A stretch of 41,323 bases of DNA. It comes from Crenobacter oryzisoli. Lineage in GTDB: Bacteria; Pseudomonadota; Gammaproteobacteria; Burkholderiales; Chromobacteriaceae. A program made the translations under genes and the position numbers. This document shows, piece after piece, positions 9,676 to 18,632 of this stretch. Numbering within the stretch: the stretch's first letter is position 1; each line of letters starts with the position of its first letter. The notes beneath the pieces were generated by a model. That model was not told the origin of the DNA. It saw only the letters and a program-made list of their open reading frames with translations, and ran no database searches. The stretch is taken from contig NZ_JAUEDK010000036.1 in assembly GCF_030385785.1 (NCBI RefSeq), positions 1-41,323 of the forward strand, read 5' to 3'.

Positions 9676-10014
9676 ATGTTCGGCAAAAATGGCATCGCCG
9701 GCCTGATGAAGCAGGCCCAGCAAATGCAAGAAAACATGAAGAAGGCGCAGGAAGAACTGGGTCAGATCGAAGTCGAGGGCCAAGCTGGCGCCGGCATGGT
9801 CAAGGTGGTGATGAACTGCCAGCACGCGGTGAAACGCGTCAGCATCGACGACAGCCTGCTCGCTGATGCCAGTGAAGACAAGGAAATGTTGGAAGACCTG
9901 ATCGCCGCCGCGCTGAACGACGCGGTGCGCAAGGTGGAAACCACCACCCAGGAAAAGATGGCCGGCTTTACCAATGGCCTGAACCTGCCGCCGGGCATGA
10001 AGCTGCCGTTCTGA
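9676..10014 (+). CDS. ybaB: YbaB/EbfC family nucleoid-associated protein
   Basis: Small dimeric DNA-binding protein associated with the nucleoid and usually found between dnaX and recR. The 112-aa sequence has the family's N-terminal helix ([20 protein letters not shown]), a central beta region with a [18 protein letters not shown] stretch, and a C-terminal LPPGMKLPF tail. An AGGAG ribosome site at 9663-9667 overlaps the end of dnaX, which fits co-translation from one mRNA. Confidence 0.95.
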   Translation: MFGKNGIAGLMKQAQQMQENMKKAQEELGQIEVEGQAGAGMVKVVMNCQHAVKRVSIDDSLLADASEDKEMLEDLIAAALNDAVRKVETTTQEKMAGFTNGLNLPPGMKLPF

Positions 10015-10018
10015 GCCC

Positions 10019-10486
10019 ATGCCCCACTATGGCCACTTCACCCTGAGACAGTGGCTGCCCGCACCGCCCGAGGCGGTGTGGGCGCGGGTGACCACTTCGG
10101 CCGGCATCAACGATGAACTGTCCCCTTGGTTCAGCATGTCGTTGCCGGCCGAAGCCTTGCCTGCCGGTGAGATTCGCGATCTGGCGCTAGGGCGCTGTTG
10201 GCTGCGCCTGTTTGGCATGTTGCCGATCGACTATGACCGACTGTTCCTGGTGCGCCTCGCGCCGTTTGGTTTCGACGAGTGCTCGCAGATGCTGACCCAG
10301 CGCCATTGGCTGCACCGGCGTCGCTTACGCGCGCTGGATGGCGGCACCGAAGTGATCGACCGCATCGGTTTCGTGCCGCGTCTCCCCAGCCTGCTCGGCC
10401 TGTATCGTCTCATTCTGCTGGCGGTGTTCCGCTGGCGCCATGCCCGGCTGCGCCGGCATTTTTCCGTATTCCCCGTGCCCCGATGA
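10019..10486 (+). CDS. Hypothetical protein, possibly SRPBCC-like
   Basis: I do not firmly recognise this 155-aa protein. The opening ([21 protein letters not shown]) is what the first strand and helix of an SRPBCC/START-like ligand-binding fold look like, and the alternating pattern that follows fits, but this is only a resemblance. The C-terminus is rich in Arg and His ([19 protein letters not shown]). It starts 4 nt after ybaB and its stop overlaps the recR start by 4 nt (ATGA at 10483-10486). It is therefore translated as part of the dnaX-ybaB-recR operon, which argues it is a real gene even though recombination gene clusters elsewhere lack it. Confidence 0.7.
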   Translation: MPHYGHFTLRQWLPAPPEAVWARVTTSAGINDELSPWFSMSLPAEALPAGEIRDLALGRCWLRLFGMLPIDYDRLFLVRLAPFGFDECSQMLTQRHWLHRRRLRALDGGTEVIDRIGFVPRLPSLLGLYRLILLAVFRWRHARLRRHFSVFPVPR

Positions 10487-11085
10487 AGAACCCGCCCTCA
10501 CTCGACCAACTGATCTCCGCCCTCAAGGTGCTGCCGGGGGTCGGCCCCAAGTCCGCCCAGCGCATGGCCTACCATCTGCTACAGCGCGATAAGGCCGGGG
10601 CCGAGAAGCTGGCGCGCGCACTCGACCGGGCACTGACTCAGCTGACCCATTGCGAGCGCTGCAACACCTTCAGCGAGACTACCTTATGCAATGTCTGCGC
10701 CGACGACAAGCGCCGCCAGGACACGCTGATGGTAGTGGAGATGCCGGCGGACCTTGCCAATATCGAGCAGTCGCAGTGCTACGACGGCCTGTATTTCGTG
10801 CTGATGGGACGGGTCTCGCCGATGGAGGGCATCGGTACCAACGACATCGCGCTGGCCAAGCTGATGGCCCGTGCACTCGACGGAACGGTGGAGGAGGTGA
10901 TCGTCGCGACCAATTTTACCGCCGAGGGTGAGGCGACAGCTCACGTGATAGGTGAGTTGCTGAAGGACAAGGGGGTCAAACTGACTCGGATCGCACGCGG
11001 CCTCCCTGTGGGAGGCGAGCTGGAATATGTTGACCTCGGTACGCTGGCACAGGCTGTCTATGAACGGCGCGGTCTGACGCGTTGA
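10483..11085 (+). CDS. recR: Recombination protein RecR
   Basis: Component of the RecFOR pathway that loads RecA on gapped DNA. The 200-aa protein has a helix-hairpin-helix ([20 protein letters not shown]), a C4 zinc finger (CERC...CNVC, about residues 57-72), a Toprim domain with [14 protein letters not shown] and the [19 protein letters not shown] segment, and a C-terminal Walker B-like region ([19 protein letters not shown]). The ATG at 10483 overlaps the stop of the preceding gene. Longer upstream frames are overlap artefacts. A strong terminator follows at 11104. Confidence 0.97.
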   Translation: MKNPPSLDQLISALKVLPGVGPKSAQRMAYHLLQRDKAGAEKLARALDRALTQLTHCERCNTFSETTLCNVCADDKRRQDTLMVVEMPADLANIEQSQCYDGLYFVLMGRVSPMEGIGTNDIALAKLMARALDGTVEEVIVATNFTAEGEATAHVIGELLKDKGVKLTRIARGLPVGGELEYVDLGTLAQAVYERRGLTR

Positions 11086-11103
11086 ACGTTTCGAATAACT
11101 GTC

Positions 11104-11129
11104 AAAACCGGCCGCTGGCCGGTTTTTTT
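11104..11129 (+). terminator. recR intrinsic terminator
   Basis: AAAACCGGCC, loop GCT, GGCCGGTTTT is followed by further T residues (seven T in a row, 11123-11129). It ends the dnaX-ybaB-recR transcript 18 nt after recR. Confidence 0.95.
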
Positions 11130-11183
11130 CATGGGTACGCGGCGGGAGTCAGTCTGCCGGAGGCAGAAGGTGTGGTTTTTGCG

Positions 11184-11212
11184 TTGTCGAGATCGCTTAA
11201 TGCCAAGAAAAT
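11184..11212 (+). promoter_or_regulatory. Candidate promoter for the 62-codon gene
   Basis: TTGTCG (11184-11189), a 17-nt spacer, and GAAAAT (11207-11212). The match to sigma-70 consensus is modest (3/6 and 4/6). The leader would be about 150 nt. A promoter is needed somewhere here because recR ends in a strong terminator. Confidence 0.25.
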
Positions 11213-11371
11213 TGTGTCATTCGCACGATATGGGCTTCGCAACGCGGCAGCTTTATCATATCTTCGTGCCAAGACATTGTCGGGCGCCTTAGCAGAGCCT
11301 CCTGAAGAGGGGTCTATGAGCAGGACGGGCTCCCGATCCAACCAAGCTGTCACTCTTAGGGAGGAATCACC

Positions 11372-11560
11372 ATGTCAGACAATTTGTCGCTCGCCGACAC
11401 CTTCAACCTCAAGCACACTACTGACCTGACCGAACTGATCGAGCGGGTCACTGTGGCCAAGGAACAGCTCGCAGCTCTGCGTAGCGATGCTCAGCAACTG
11501 GCGGGCGGTGCTGCACTGGTTGCCAGGATCGACGCCATAGTCGGTCTGTTCGACCAGTAA
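11372..11560 (+). CDS. Small orphan protein, 62 aa, unknown function
   Basis: I do not recognise the family. The gene is well supported by its signals: an AGGGAGGA ribosome site 7 nt before the ATG, a terminator just upstream that isolates it from recR, and its own strong terminator 24 nt after the stop. The protein is soluble, Leu/Ala-rich and looks almost wholly helical; residues 18-45 (LTELIERVTVAKEQLAALRS and on) show heptad-like hydrophobic spacing, compatible with a short coiled coil or dimeric bundle. There are no Cys residues and no signal or membrane segment. It is monocistronic, with a leader of up to 240 nt between terminator and start. Confidence 0.7.
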   Translation: MSDNLSLADTFNLKHTTDLTELIERVTVAKEQLAALRSDAQQLAGGAALVARIDAIVGLFDQ

Positions 11561-11584
11561 ACAGTCCACCGACTAGCAAAACAC

Positions 11585-11608
11585 AGCCCCGCTAGAGCGG
11601 GGCTTTTT
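11585..11608 (+). terminator. Intrinsic terminator after the 62-codon gene, probably bidirectional
   Basis: AGCCCCGCT pairs with AGCGGGGCT (11585-11593 with 11596-11604) and is followed by TTTTT. On the minus strand the same stem is followed by GTGTTTT, so it may also end glnD transcripts. Confidence 0.9.
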
Positions 11609-11699
11609 GTTGATTTTAGGCTGTACGGTTGTGGGTCTGGAGATCGAGATCGGCGAAGTACAAGTGCTCTTGGGTTCTCCTGTGGGGAGGTAAGCGGCG

Positions 11700-14270
11700 C
11701 TAGACCGACAACACTTGCAGCAGGTCGGACTCCAGGTTCAGCAGCGTCTTGGCATCCTTCAGACCGGTCCCGGACAAGAGGAATGAGTCTTCAATTCGGC
11801 CGCCGAGCGTCATGATCTTGGCCGAATGCACGTCGATGCGGTAGTCGGACAGGAGCTTGGTGAGCTGGGCCAGCAGGCCCGGTCGGTCGCCGGCGACGAT
11901 GGACAACACAAAGTAGTCATCACGGTCGTCGGGGCGGATCTGCACCTGCGGCTGGATCGGGAAATGCTTCAGGTGACGGCTGATGCGCCCCTCGGGCGGC
12001 AACGCGATCGGGCCGGTGTCTTGTATTGCTGCGGCCAGTTCGAACTCGATGAAGTTGATCAGGTCGCGGTAGTCGCCGTCGTGGTGTTCCGGGATGAACA
12101 CGTGGAAGGTATCGAGCGCATAGTCGTGGCGGCTGGTGTAGACCTTGGCATCGACGATGCTGTAACGGGTACGACCGAAGAAGGCGCAGATCCGGGCGAA
12201 CAGCTCAGGACGGTCGTGTGCGTAGACCAGCACTTGGATGCCTTCATGGCCTTCGGCCAACCTGGCGCGAACCATCGGCTCGTCGACGTGGACGAAGCGG
12301 TTGAGCAGCCGGGCATGCCAGGCGATCTCCTTGGCCTCGTGGCGCAGGAAATAGACGGTGTCCAACTCTTTCCAGAGCTTTTCCTCGGCACCCTCGGGCA
12401 CGGCGAATAGGCGCAGGATGGTGCGCGCTTGGGCCTTGCGTTCCTCCAGTTCCGATTCGACGTCGATGCCGCCACGCCTCAGCACCCGCAAGGTGGCATG
12501 GTACAGGTCTTCCAGCAGCTTGCCTTTCCAGGCGTTCCACACTTTTGGGCTGGTGCCACGGATGTCGGCCACAGTCAGGAGATACAGCGCAGTTAGGCGG
12601 CGCGGCGTCTTGACGATGTCGGCGAAGCGCTGCACTACCTCGGGGTCGTAGATGTCTTCCTTCTGGGCAATGCTGGACATGGTCAGGTGTTCGCCGACCA
12701 GCCACTCGACGAGGTCGGCGTCCTCGGCCGATAGGCCGTGGCTCTCGCAGAACTGGCGGGCATCGCTCATGCCGAGCTCGGAATGGTTGCCGCCGCGTCC
12801 TTTGGCGATGTCGTGGAACAGGCCTGCGAAGTAAAGCAGTTCGGGCTTGTCGAAGTCGTTGATCAGCCGCGACAGGAACGGGTACTCGTGGTTGAACGCC
12901 GGCACCGCGAAACGGCGCAGATTGCGCACCACCATCAGAATATGTTCGTCCACGGTGTAGACGTGGAATAGGTCGTGCTGCATCTGGCCGACGATGCGCC
13001 CGAAGGCCGGCAGGTACTTGCCGAGCACGCCGTACAGATTCATTCGTCGCAGACTGCGTGTCAGGCCCGGCTCGCGGAACAGTTGCAAGAACAGCGCGTG
13101 GTTCTTCGGGTTACGGCGGAAGCGCTCGTTGATGCGGCTGCGCGCATGCCACAGCGCACGCAGCGCGCGCGGTGCGATGCCGGTCAACTCCGGGTGGCGC
13201 TGCAGTAGCAGGAAAGCTTCAAAGATCGCCGAGGGTTCGCGCTCGAAGGTGTCCGGCTTGCTGATCGCCAGCATGTCGTTGACGCTGTAGAAACGCTCGT
13301 TCAGCGTCTGCGTGATGCGCGGCACCGGCGAGTAGAGTCGGCCGCGCAGATTGGGCAGTAGAATGCCATTGAGCTGGATTACCGTGCGGGCGGCACGGAA
13401 ATAGAGCTGCATCAGCTGTTCGCTGGCGCGCTTGCCGGGCTCGTCGATCAGACCCCAGGCGCGGGCGACGCTCTGTTGCAAGTCGAAGATCAGCCGGTCC
13501 TCGCGGCGGTGAGCGGCCAGGTGCAGGTCGATGCGCAGTCGCTCGAGCTGGCGCACGCTGTGCTGCAACAGGCGGCTCTCGGCGGCGGTGAGGATGCCTC
13601 GCCGCACCAGCGCATCCCAGTTGTCGCCTAGGCCGATCGCCTTGCTGATCCATAGGATGGTGTGCAGGTCGCGCAGACCGCCCGGGCTTTCCTTGACGTT
13701 CGGCTCCAGGTTGTTGGCGACACCGAAGTAACGGTTGTGCCGCTGTTGCTGTTCCAGTTGCTTAGCCTCCAGGAAGGTGAAGGCATCGCGGTGCAGCAGC
13801 AGGGTGCGGTTAAGCTCGTCGTAGAGCGGGATGTTGCCGGCGAGCAGGCGGTTTTCAAGCAGCGTGGTCTCGACGGTGACGTCGGCCTCGGCTTCGCTGA
13901 TGCATTCGGTCAAAGAGCGCACGCTGTGACCGACTTCGAGACCGATGTCCCAGAGCAGGCTGATGAACTGTTCGATGGTCGGGTTGAGTCCAGTTGGCAC
14001 CGGCTCGGGCAGCAGGATCAAAAGGTCGATGTCGGAATGCGGAAACAGTTCGCCGCGGCCGTAGCCACCGACGGCGATCAGCGCGGCCTGCTGGCCTAGC
14101 GGCAGGCTCTGCCAGACTGAACGGAGTGTCTGGTCGACCAGCTGGCAGTGCTGGCGCAACAGCGCATGGGCGTCGCGTTCCTTGGCGTAGCTGGTGAACA
14201 GTGCCGCGCGCCGTTCGGCCAGCTGGTTGCGCCATTGGCGGGTCAGGTCGAACGGGGCGGCTTGGTTCAT
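11700..14270 (-). CDS. glnD: Bifunctional uridylyltransferase/uridylyl-removing enzyme (PII-modifying)
   Basis: GlnD senses glutamine and adds or removes UMP on PII proteins, which in turn steer GlnE and nitrogen control. The 856-aa length is normal. The nucleotidyltransferase motif GGYGRGELFPHSDIDLL is at 68-84, the GlnD linker with GGLRDLHT near 197, and the HD hydrolase motif (LFHDIAKGRGGNHSELG) at about 484-500. Two C-terminal ACT domains follow (about 685-735 and 785-840, the second starting VLSIVAGDRPGLL). The start ATG directly follows the lptG stop (TAAATG), with AGGAG inside the end of lptG, so it is co-transcribed with lptF-lptG. glnE, the other nitrogen-cascade enzyme, is also in this window but not adjacent. 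Confidence 0.98.
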   Translation of the reverse strand: MNQAAPFDLTRQWRNQLAERRAALFTSYAKERDAHALLRQHCQLVDQTLRSVWQSLPLGQQAALIAVGGYGRGELFPHSDIDLLILLPEPVPTGLNPTIEQFISLLWDIGLEVGHSVRSLTECISEAEADVTVETTLLENRLLAGNIPLYDELNRTLLLHRDAFTFLEAKQLEQQQRHNRYFGVANNLEPNVKESPGGLRDLHTILWISKAIGLGDNWDALVRRGILTAAESRLLQHSVRQLERLRIDLHLAAHRREDRLIFDLQQSVARAWGLIDEPGKRASEQLMQLYFRAARTVIQLNGILLPNLRGRLYSPVPRITQTLNERFYSVNDMLAISKPDTFEREPSAIFEAFLLLQRHPELTGIAPRALRALWHARSRINERFRRNPKNHALFLQLFREPGLTRSLRRMNLYGVLGKYLPAFGRIVGQMQHDLFHVYTVDEHILMVVRNLRRFAVPAFNHEYPFLSRLINDFDKPELLYFAGLFHDIAKGRGGNHSELGMSDARQFCESHGLSAEDADLVEWLVGEHLTMSSIAQKEDIYDPEVVQRFADIVKTPRRLTALYLLTVADIRGTSPKVWNAWKGKLLEDLYHATLRVLRRGGIDVESELEERKAQARTILRLFAVPEGAEEKLWKELDTVYFLRHEAKEIAWHARLLNRFVHVDEPMVRARLAEGHEGIQVLVYAHDRPELFARICAFFGRTRYSIVDAKVYTSRHDYALDTFHVFIPEHHDGDYRDLINFIEFELAAAIQDTGPIALPPEGRISRHLKHFPIQPQVQIRPDDRDDYFVLSIVAGDRPGLLAQLTKLLSDYRIDVHSAKIMTLGGRIEDSFLLSGTGLKDAKTLLNLESDLLQVLSV

Positions 14271-15344
14271 TTAGCGGCGCTCCTGTTTGGCGATCAATGC
14301 GACGCCGGCCAATAGGAAGGTCAGTGTCGGCAGGGTGGCGGACATGATCGGGTTCCAGTCATACAGGAGGCCCAGGAAGCCGAACAGCCGGTTGGTGAAG
14401 TGAAAACCAATCCCGAGGCAGATGCCGAGGAACAGTCGCACGCCTAGCTGGCCGTGGCGGCGCTGTTGTGGCGTGAAGGCCAGCGCGATCAGCGCCATCG
14501 ACAGGCAGGCCAGTGGGTAGAACAGTTTGCTCCACAACGCGATGTCGTAGCGTTGGGTCTTCTGCTTGTTCATTTCCAGGTGGTGGATGTAGGTCATCAG
14601 GTTGAGTGCCGACATCTGTTCCGGAACCACCAGCAGCACGTTGAGGATGTCCGGCTGGATCACCGAGTTCCAATCGTAGGTCGGGTAGACCTTGGCTATG
14701 GTGCGGTCGGGCTCGATGGTGGTCTCGCGCAGGTTGGTCAGCGTCCAGTGCCCCTTGCCATTGTAGTGACCGCGCTCCGCCTGTTGGCTCTTCACTAAAT
14801 GGTAGTTGTCATCATACTGATAGATGCGCACCGACAGCAGCGTGTTGTCGGGCAACATCTCGCCGACGTTGATCAGGTGATTGTTGTCCTTCACCCAAAT
14901 ACCGGAGCGGAAGTCCTGCGCAACCATGGAGCGGGTCGCCTGTAGCCGCATCCGCTCTGCCTTCTGTTCGGCGAGCGGCGAAATGAATTCGCCCATCACG
15001 ATGGTCAGTACCGCAAAGATCACACCGAACATCACCAGCGTACCGGCAATCTGGGCGAGCGAGACACCACTAGTGCGGATGATGGTGTATTCGCTATGGG
15101 TGGCGAGCTGGGTCATGGCGACCATGCCACCGATCAGCACCGCCAGAGGCATCAGCTCATAAGCGTGGCCTGGCATCAGCAGGCTGACATAACTGAGCAT
15201 CGAGCCGAAGCCGTAGTTGCCCTTGCCGAGCGAGCCGATTTCCTTGACGACATCAAAGAAGGCATAGAGGCCCAGTAGGGCGATCAGTGCAAACAGCGTT
15301 GCCGAGGAGAGCTGAGCGATCAGGTAACGACGAATCAGTTTCAT
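14271..15344 (-). CDS. lptG: LPS export ABC transporter permease LptG
   Basis: Inner-membrane permease that, with LptF and the LptB ATPase dimer, extracts lipopolysaccharide and feeds it to the periplasmic bridge. The 357-aa protein has six predicted membrane segments, three at each end (first about residues 10-30, last about 330-350), around a periplasmic beta-jellyroll domain (about 130-260). The family stretch AYELMPLAVLIGGMVAMTQLATHSEYTIIRTSGVS is intact. Its ATG overlaps the lptF stop by 4 nt (ATGA, 15341-15344). Confidence 0.97.
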   Translation of the reverse strand: MKLIRRYLIAQLSSATLFALIALLGLYAFFDVVKEIGSLGKGNYGFGSMLSYVSLLMPGHAYELMPLAVLIGGMVAMTQLATHSEYTIIRTSGVSLAQIAGTLVMFGVIFAVLTIVMGEFISPLAEQKAERMRLQATRSMVAQDFRSGIWVKDNNHLINVGEMLPDNTLLSVRIYQYDDNYHLVKSQQAERGHYNGKGHWTLTNLRETTIEPDRTIAKVYPTYDWNSVIQPDILNVLLVVPEQMSALNLMTYIHHLEMNKQKTQRYDIALWSKLFYPLACLSMALIALAFTPQQRRHGQLGVRLFLGICLGIGFHFTNRLFGFLGLLYDWNPIMSATLPTLTFLLAGVALIAKQERR

Positions 15345-16450
15345 GGGCGTTCAGTCCTTTTCAGGGCTGAGGTGAGGGTGTGCCAGAACGGTCCGGCAGG
15401 CAGGTTGCGATAGCGCAGCAGAAGCAGTGAGATGATCAGCATGATGACGTGCATCGGCAACAGACCCCAGGCTCCCAGCTTGCCGTCCTCGATCCAGTTG
15501 CGGCTGAGGGTCAATCCATTCTGGTAGATCAGGTAGCCGGCCAGCGCAAACATCAGGTTGTAGGTGTGGCCGCTGCGCGGGTTGAAGTAGGACAATGGGA
15601 TGGCTAGCAGTGCGAGGATCAGTGCGCTGATCGGCATCGAAATCCGCCACATCAGCTCGGCCTTGTCCTGCGGATCGTTGCTGTGGAAGAGCTGGGACAT
15701 TGAACGGGTTTGCGAGTCGGTTACCGGTGCGATCAACTTCGGGGCAGTGCCGACGATCACGGTGACGCGCTCGAAGTTGGCCACTTCGAAATTGGGCTGG
15801 CCCGGTTCGCCAGCGTAGCGACGGCCATTTTCCAATATCAGCAGCCTTTCGCCGCGCTCGTTGGTGGTTAGGTGGCCGTGTTTGGCGAACACCGTGGCCA
15901 CTTTGCCTTCGGAAGTGTCCTGCACAAAGATATTGGTGGCCGCGCCGCTGGTGCCCGAGAAACTTTCGACGAAATATACCCGGTTGGCTGCCGCTGACTC
16001 TTTGAAGACCCCAGGGGCAATGGCTGACAACTCTTCACGTTGTTTTAGAGTCTCTGCATATTCTTTGCTGCGCTGGGTGGCCCAAGGGCCGACCTGACTC
16101 GACAGGATGCCTATCAGGATGGCGAATGGAATGGTGAATCGCAGCACTGGCCTGACCCAGTCGCTGAGCGCCACGCCAGACGAGAGCCACACTGACATTT
16201 CGTGTTCGCGCCAGTAACGCGTCAACACGGTCAATACGCTGATGAAAACGGTCAGAATCAGTAGCAGCGGAAACAGCCCAAGCGACCAGAAGCCGATCAG
16301 CGCGGCCACCGCTTCAATGGCCACGCTGCCCTGAGCGGCGCGGCCGAGCAGGTTGATAGCCTGCGTGGTCACCAAAATCGCCAGCAAGACGACGAACACG
16401 CCGATGGCGGTCATCGTGAGCTCGCGGTTTAGGGTTTTACGAAAAACCAT
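15341..16450 (-). CDS. lptF: LPS export ABC transporter permease LptF
   Basis: Partner permease of LptG in the LptB2FG extractor. The protein is 369 aa. It opens MVFRKTLNRELTMTAIGVFVV, matching the family N-terminus without extension, has three membrane helices in residues 12-120, a periplasmic domain, and three C-terminal helices (about 270-355). The coupling-helix region LTRYWREHEMSVWLSSGVAL is typical. First gene of lptF-lptG-glnD. It is divergent from pepA, and the two candidate promoters overlap in the 201-nt gap. Confidence 0.97.
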   Translation of the reverse strand: MVFRKTLNRELTMTAIGVFVVLLAILVTTQAINLLGRAAQGSVAIEAVAALIGFWSLGLFPLLLILTVFISVLTVLTRYWREHEMSVWLSSGVALSDWVRPVLRFTIPFAILIGILSSQVGPWATQRSKEYAETLKQREELSAIAPGVFKESAAANRVYFVESFSGTSGAATNIFVQDTSEGKVATVFAKHGHLTTNERGERLLILENGRRYAGEPGQPNFEVANFERVTVIVGTAPKLIAPVTDSQTRSMSQLFHSNDPQDKAELMWRISMPISALILALLAIPLSYFNPRSGHTYNLMFALAGYLIYQNGLTLSRNWIEDGKLGAWGLLPMHVIMLIISLLLLRYRNLPAGPFWHTLTSALKRTERP

Positions 16451-16465
16451 AAATCAGGGCCTTTT

Positions 16466-16495
16466 TTGACTTTTTAGCGGAAGCGTTGTGATAAT
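16466..16495 (+). promoter_or_regulatory. Candidate sigma-70 promoter for pepA
   Basis: TTGACT (16466-16471), an 18-nt spacer and GATAAT (16490-16495), both 5/6 to consensus. Transcription would start near 16502 and give a 150-nt leader. Confidence 0.6.
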
Positions 16496-16502
16496 TGAAA
16501 TT

Positions 16503-16530
16503 GATATATTTTCAGAAGCGCCTTACGCAA
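16503..16530 (-). promoter_or_regulatory. Candidate promoter for lptF-lptG-glnD
   Basis: On the minus strand TTGCGT (16525-16530), a 16-nt spacer and TATATC (16503-16508). The two divergent promoters face each other with their -10 elements only 7 bp apart, so one polymerase would hinder the other. Confidence 0.4.
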
Positions 16531-16540
16531 AAACCTCGGT

Positions 16541-16573
16541 AAGGGCGTGATTGTCTTGACCGGAAGGGCGTGA
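16541..16573. repeat. 10-bp direct repeat in the lptF/pepA gap
   Basis: AAGGGCGTGA occurs at 16541-16550 and 16564-16573, starting 23 bp apart (about two helical turns). Both copies are followed by a GTC. They lie upstream of the lptF promoter and inside the pepA leader, a fitting place for a regulator site. Confidence 0.6.
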
Positions 16574-16651
16574 CGTCGATACGCCACCCGCGCCTCGATG
16601 TAACTGTCTGGACAGAAGGCAGCTGGCACTCGCCACCCACGGGAGTTCACG

Positions 16652-18217
16652 ATGGAATTTAACATAAAAAGCGGTAGCCCGGAAAAGCAGCGCGTTGCCT
16701 GCGTTATTGTGGGTGTTTACGAATCGCGCAAACTCTCGTTTGCTGCCGATCTGCTCGATCGCACCGCCAATGGCTTCATCAGCGACGTGCTGCGTCGTGG
16801 CGACATGGAAGGCAAACTCGGTACCACGCTTCTCTTGCATTCGCTGCCGCACAGCCTGTGCGACCGTGTGCTGCTAGTAGGCCTCGGCAAGGAGCGGGAG
16901 TTCCGTGCCAAAGAGTATCGCGAGGCGATTCGCGCATCGATCAAGGCACTTACGCTGACTTCTGCCAACGAAGCGGTCAGCTACCTGACCGAGCTGAACA
17001 TCAAGAAGCACGACGTCGAATGGATGATCGAGCAGGCTACTGTGGTAACGCTCGACACCCTGTACCGTTTTGACCAGTTCAAGACGCAAGGCAAGGAGCC
17101 GGCCAAGGAGCCACGCAAGCTGACGCTGGCAGTGCCGCGTCGCAGCGACTTGGCCGATGGCGAGAAAGGTCTGGTACGCGGTCTGGCAATCGGCCATGGC
17201 ATGTCATTCGCCAAGGATCTGGGCAATCTGCCGGGCAATGTCTGCACGCCGCGTTATCTCGCCGATCAGGCCAAGAGCATGGCCGAGTCACTCGGGGCCG
17301 AGGTCAACATCTTCGATGAAGCGGCGATCGCCGAGCTGAAGATGGAGTCCTTCCTGTCTGTGGCGAAGGGCTCGGACGAGCCGCCGCGTTTCATCGAACT
17401 GAAGTACTTCGGTGCCAAGGACAAGAACGAGAAGCCGATCGTGCTGGTCGGCAAGGGCATCACCTTCGACTCGGGCGGCATCTCGCTGAAGCCGGGCGAG
17501 GGCATGGACGAGATGAAGTACGATATGTGCGGTGCTGCCACCGTGCTCGGTTCGTTCCGAGCTGCCGTCGAGATGAAGCTGCCGCTCAACCTGATCGCGC
17601 TGGTGCCGGCCTGTGAAAATATGCCGAATGGTCGTGCCAACAAGCCGGGAGACATTGTTACCACGCTGTCCGGCCAGACCATCGAGATTCTCAATACCGA
17701 CGCCGAGGGCCGACTGGTGCTCTGTGACGCGCTGACCTATGCCGAGCGCTTCAATCCGACCACGGTAATCGACGTAGCAACGCTGACCGGCGCCTGCATT
17801 ATTGCGTTGGGGCATATTGCGACGGGTCTCTATGCGAATCAGGACAGCTTGGCACGTGAGTTGTCCGCTGCCGGCGAAGAGGTGGGCGACCGCGCCTGGC
17901 ATATGCCGCTGTGGGATGAGTATCAGGAACAGTTGAAGAGCCCGTTCGCCGACATGCAGAACATTGGCGGCCGGCCGGGTGGTAGCATTACCGCTGCCTG
18001 CTTCTTGTCGCGTTTTACCAAGGCCTACGACTGGGCGCATTTGGACATCGCCGGCACGGCTTGGAAGAGCGGCAAGGATAAGGGGGCCACCGGCCGCCCG
18101 GTGCCGATGCTGGTTCAGTTCCTGCAGGACCGGGCGGATATCGCATTGGGTAACGTGGTACGCCGTGGGCGCCCGCGCCGTGAGGTGAGCGAACTGGCCG
18201 ACGATGACGCGGATTGA
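16652..18217 (+). CDS. pepA: Leucyl aminopeptidase (M17 family)
   Basis: Cytosolic hexameric, two-metal aminopeptidase that removes N-terminal residues from peptides. In E. coli the protein also binds DNA for Xer recombination and carAB control. The 521-aa protein has the N-terminal macro-like domain and the catalytic domain with metal ligands in GKGITFDSGGISLKP and the family signature NTDAEGRL (about 348-355). The tail (VVRRGRPRREVSELADDDAD) is charged and slightly longer than in E. coli. A GGGAG site lies 6 nt before the ATG. Its last 14 nt overlap holC, in the widespread pepA-holC order; valS, which often follows, is absent here. Confidence 0.98.
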   Translation: MEFNIKSGSPEKQRVACVIVGVYESRKLSFAADLLDRTANGFISDVLRRGDMEGKLGTTLLLHSLPHSLCDRVLLVGLGKEREFRAKEYREAIRASIKALTLTSANEAVSYLTELNIKKHDVEWMIEQATVVTLDTLYRFDQFKTQGKEPAKEPRKLTLAVPRRSDLADGEKGLVRGLAIGHGMSFAKDLGNLPGNVCTPRYLADQAKSMAESLGAEVNIFDEAAIAELKMESFLSVAKGSDEPPRFIELKYFGAKDKNEKPIVLVGKGITFDSGGISLKPGEGMDEMKYDMCGAATVLGSFRAAVEMKLPLNLIALVPACENMPNGRANKPGDIVTTLSGQTIEILNTDAEGRLVLCDALTYAERFNPTTVIDVATLTGACIIALGHIATGLYANQDSLARELSAAGEEVGDRAWHMPLWDEYQEQLKSPFADMQNIGGRPGGSITAACFLSRFTKAYDWAHLDIAGTAWKSGKDKGATGRPVPMLVQFLQDRADIALGNVVRRGRPRREVSELADDDAD

Positions 18218-18632
18218 TTTTTACACCAACGTTGCTGACCCCCAGGCGTTTGCCTGCCGGTTGGCGCAGACTGTCTACAAGAAGCGCGAACGACTGTTTG
18301 TCTGGCTAGCCAACGAGGCCGCCGTCGATGCGTTTAGTACAAGGCTCTGGTGTCTGGGCGACACTGTGTTCGTGCCGCATTGCCGTGCTGGAGCCGGCGA
18401 AGCGCCTGAAACACCGATCTGGTTGAGTAGCCGCCTGCCTGACGGAGAGCTGCCCGAAGTGTTGCTGAATCTTGGGCCAAGCTGTCCGGAGCCGCCCGAC
18501 CGTTTTAGTCGCATCCTCGAAATCGTTGGGCGGGACGAGCCTTCACTTGCAGTGGCGCGCGAACGCTTTCGCCGGTATCGTGAGCTGGGATTTTTCATCG
18601 AACACCATGACATGAGCCATTTGTCATCATGA
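18204..18632 (+). CDS. holC: DNA polymerase III subunit chi
   Basis: Chi links the clamp loader to single-strand binding protein during replication. The 142-aa protein has the family opening (RIDFYTNVADPQAFACRLAQ), the central VWLANEAAVDAFSTRLW stretch, the WLSS.LPD strand and the C-terminal RFRRYRELGFFIEHHDM. It overlaps pepA by 14 nt and the next gene by 4 nt (ATGA at 18629), so all three are probably translationally coupled. Confidence 0.95.
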   Translation: MTRIDFYTNVADPQAFACRLAQTVYKKRERLFVWLANEAAVDAFSTRLWCLGDTVFVPHCRAGAGEAPETPIWLSSRLPDGELPEVLLNLGPSCPEPPDRFSRILEIVGRDEPSLAVARERFRRYRELGFFIEHHDMSHLSS

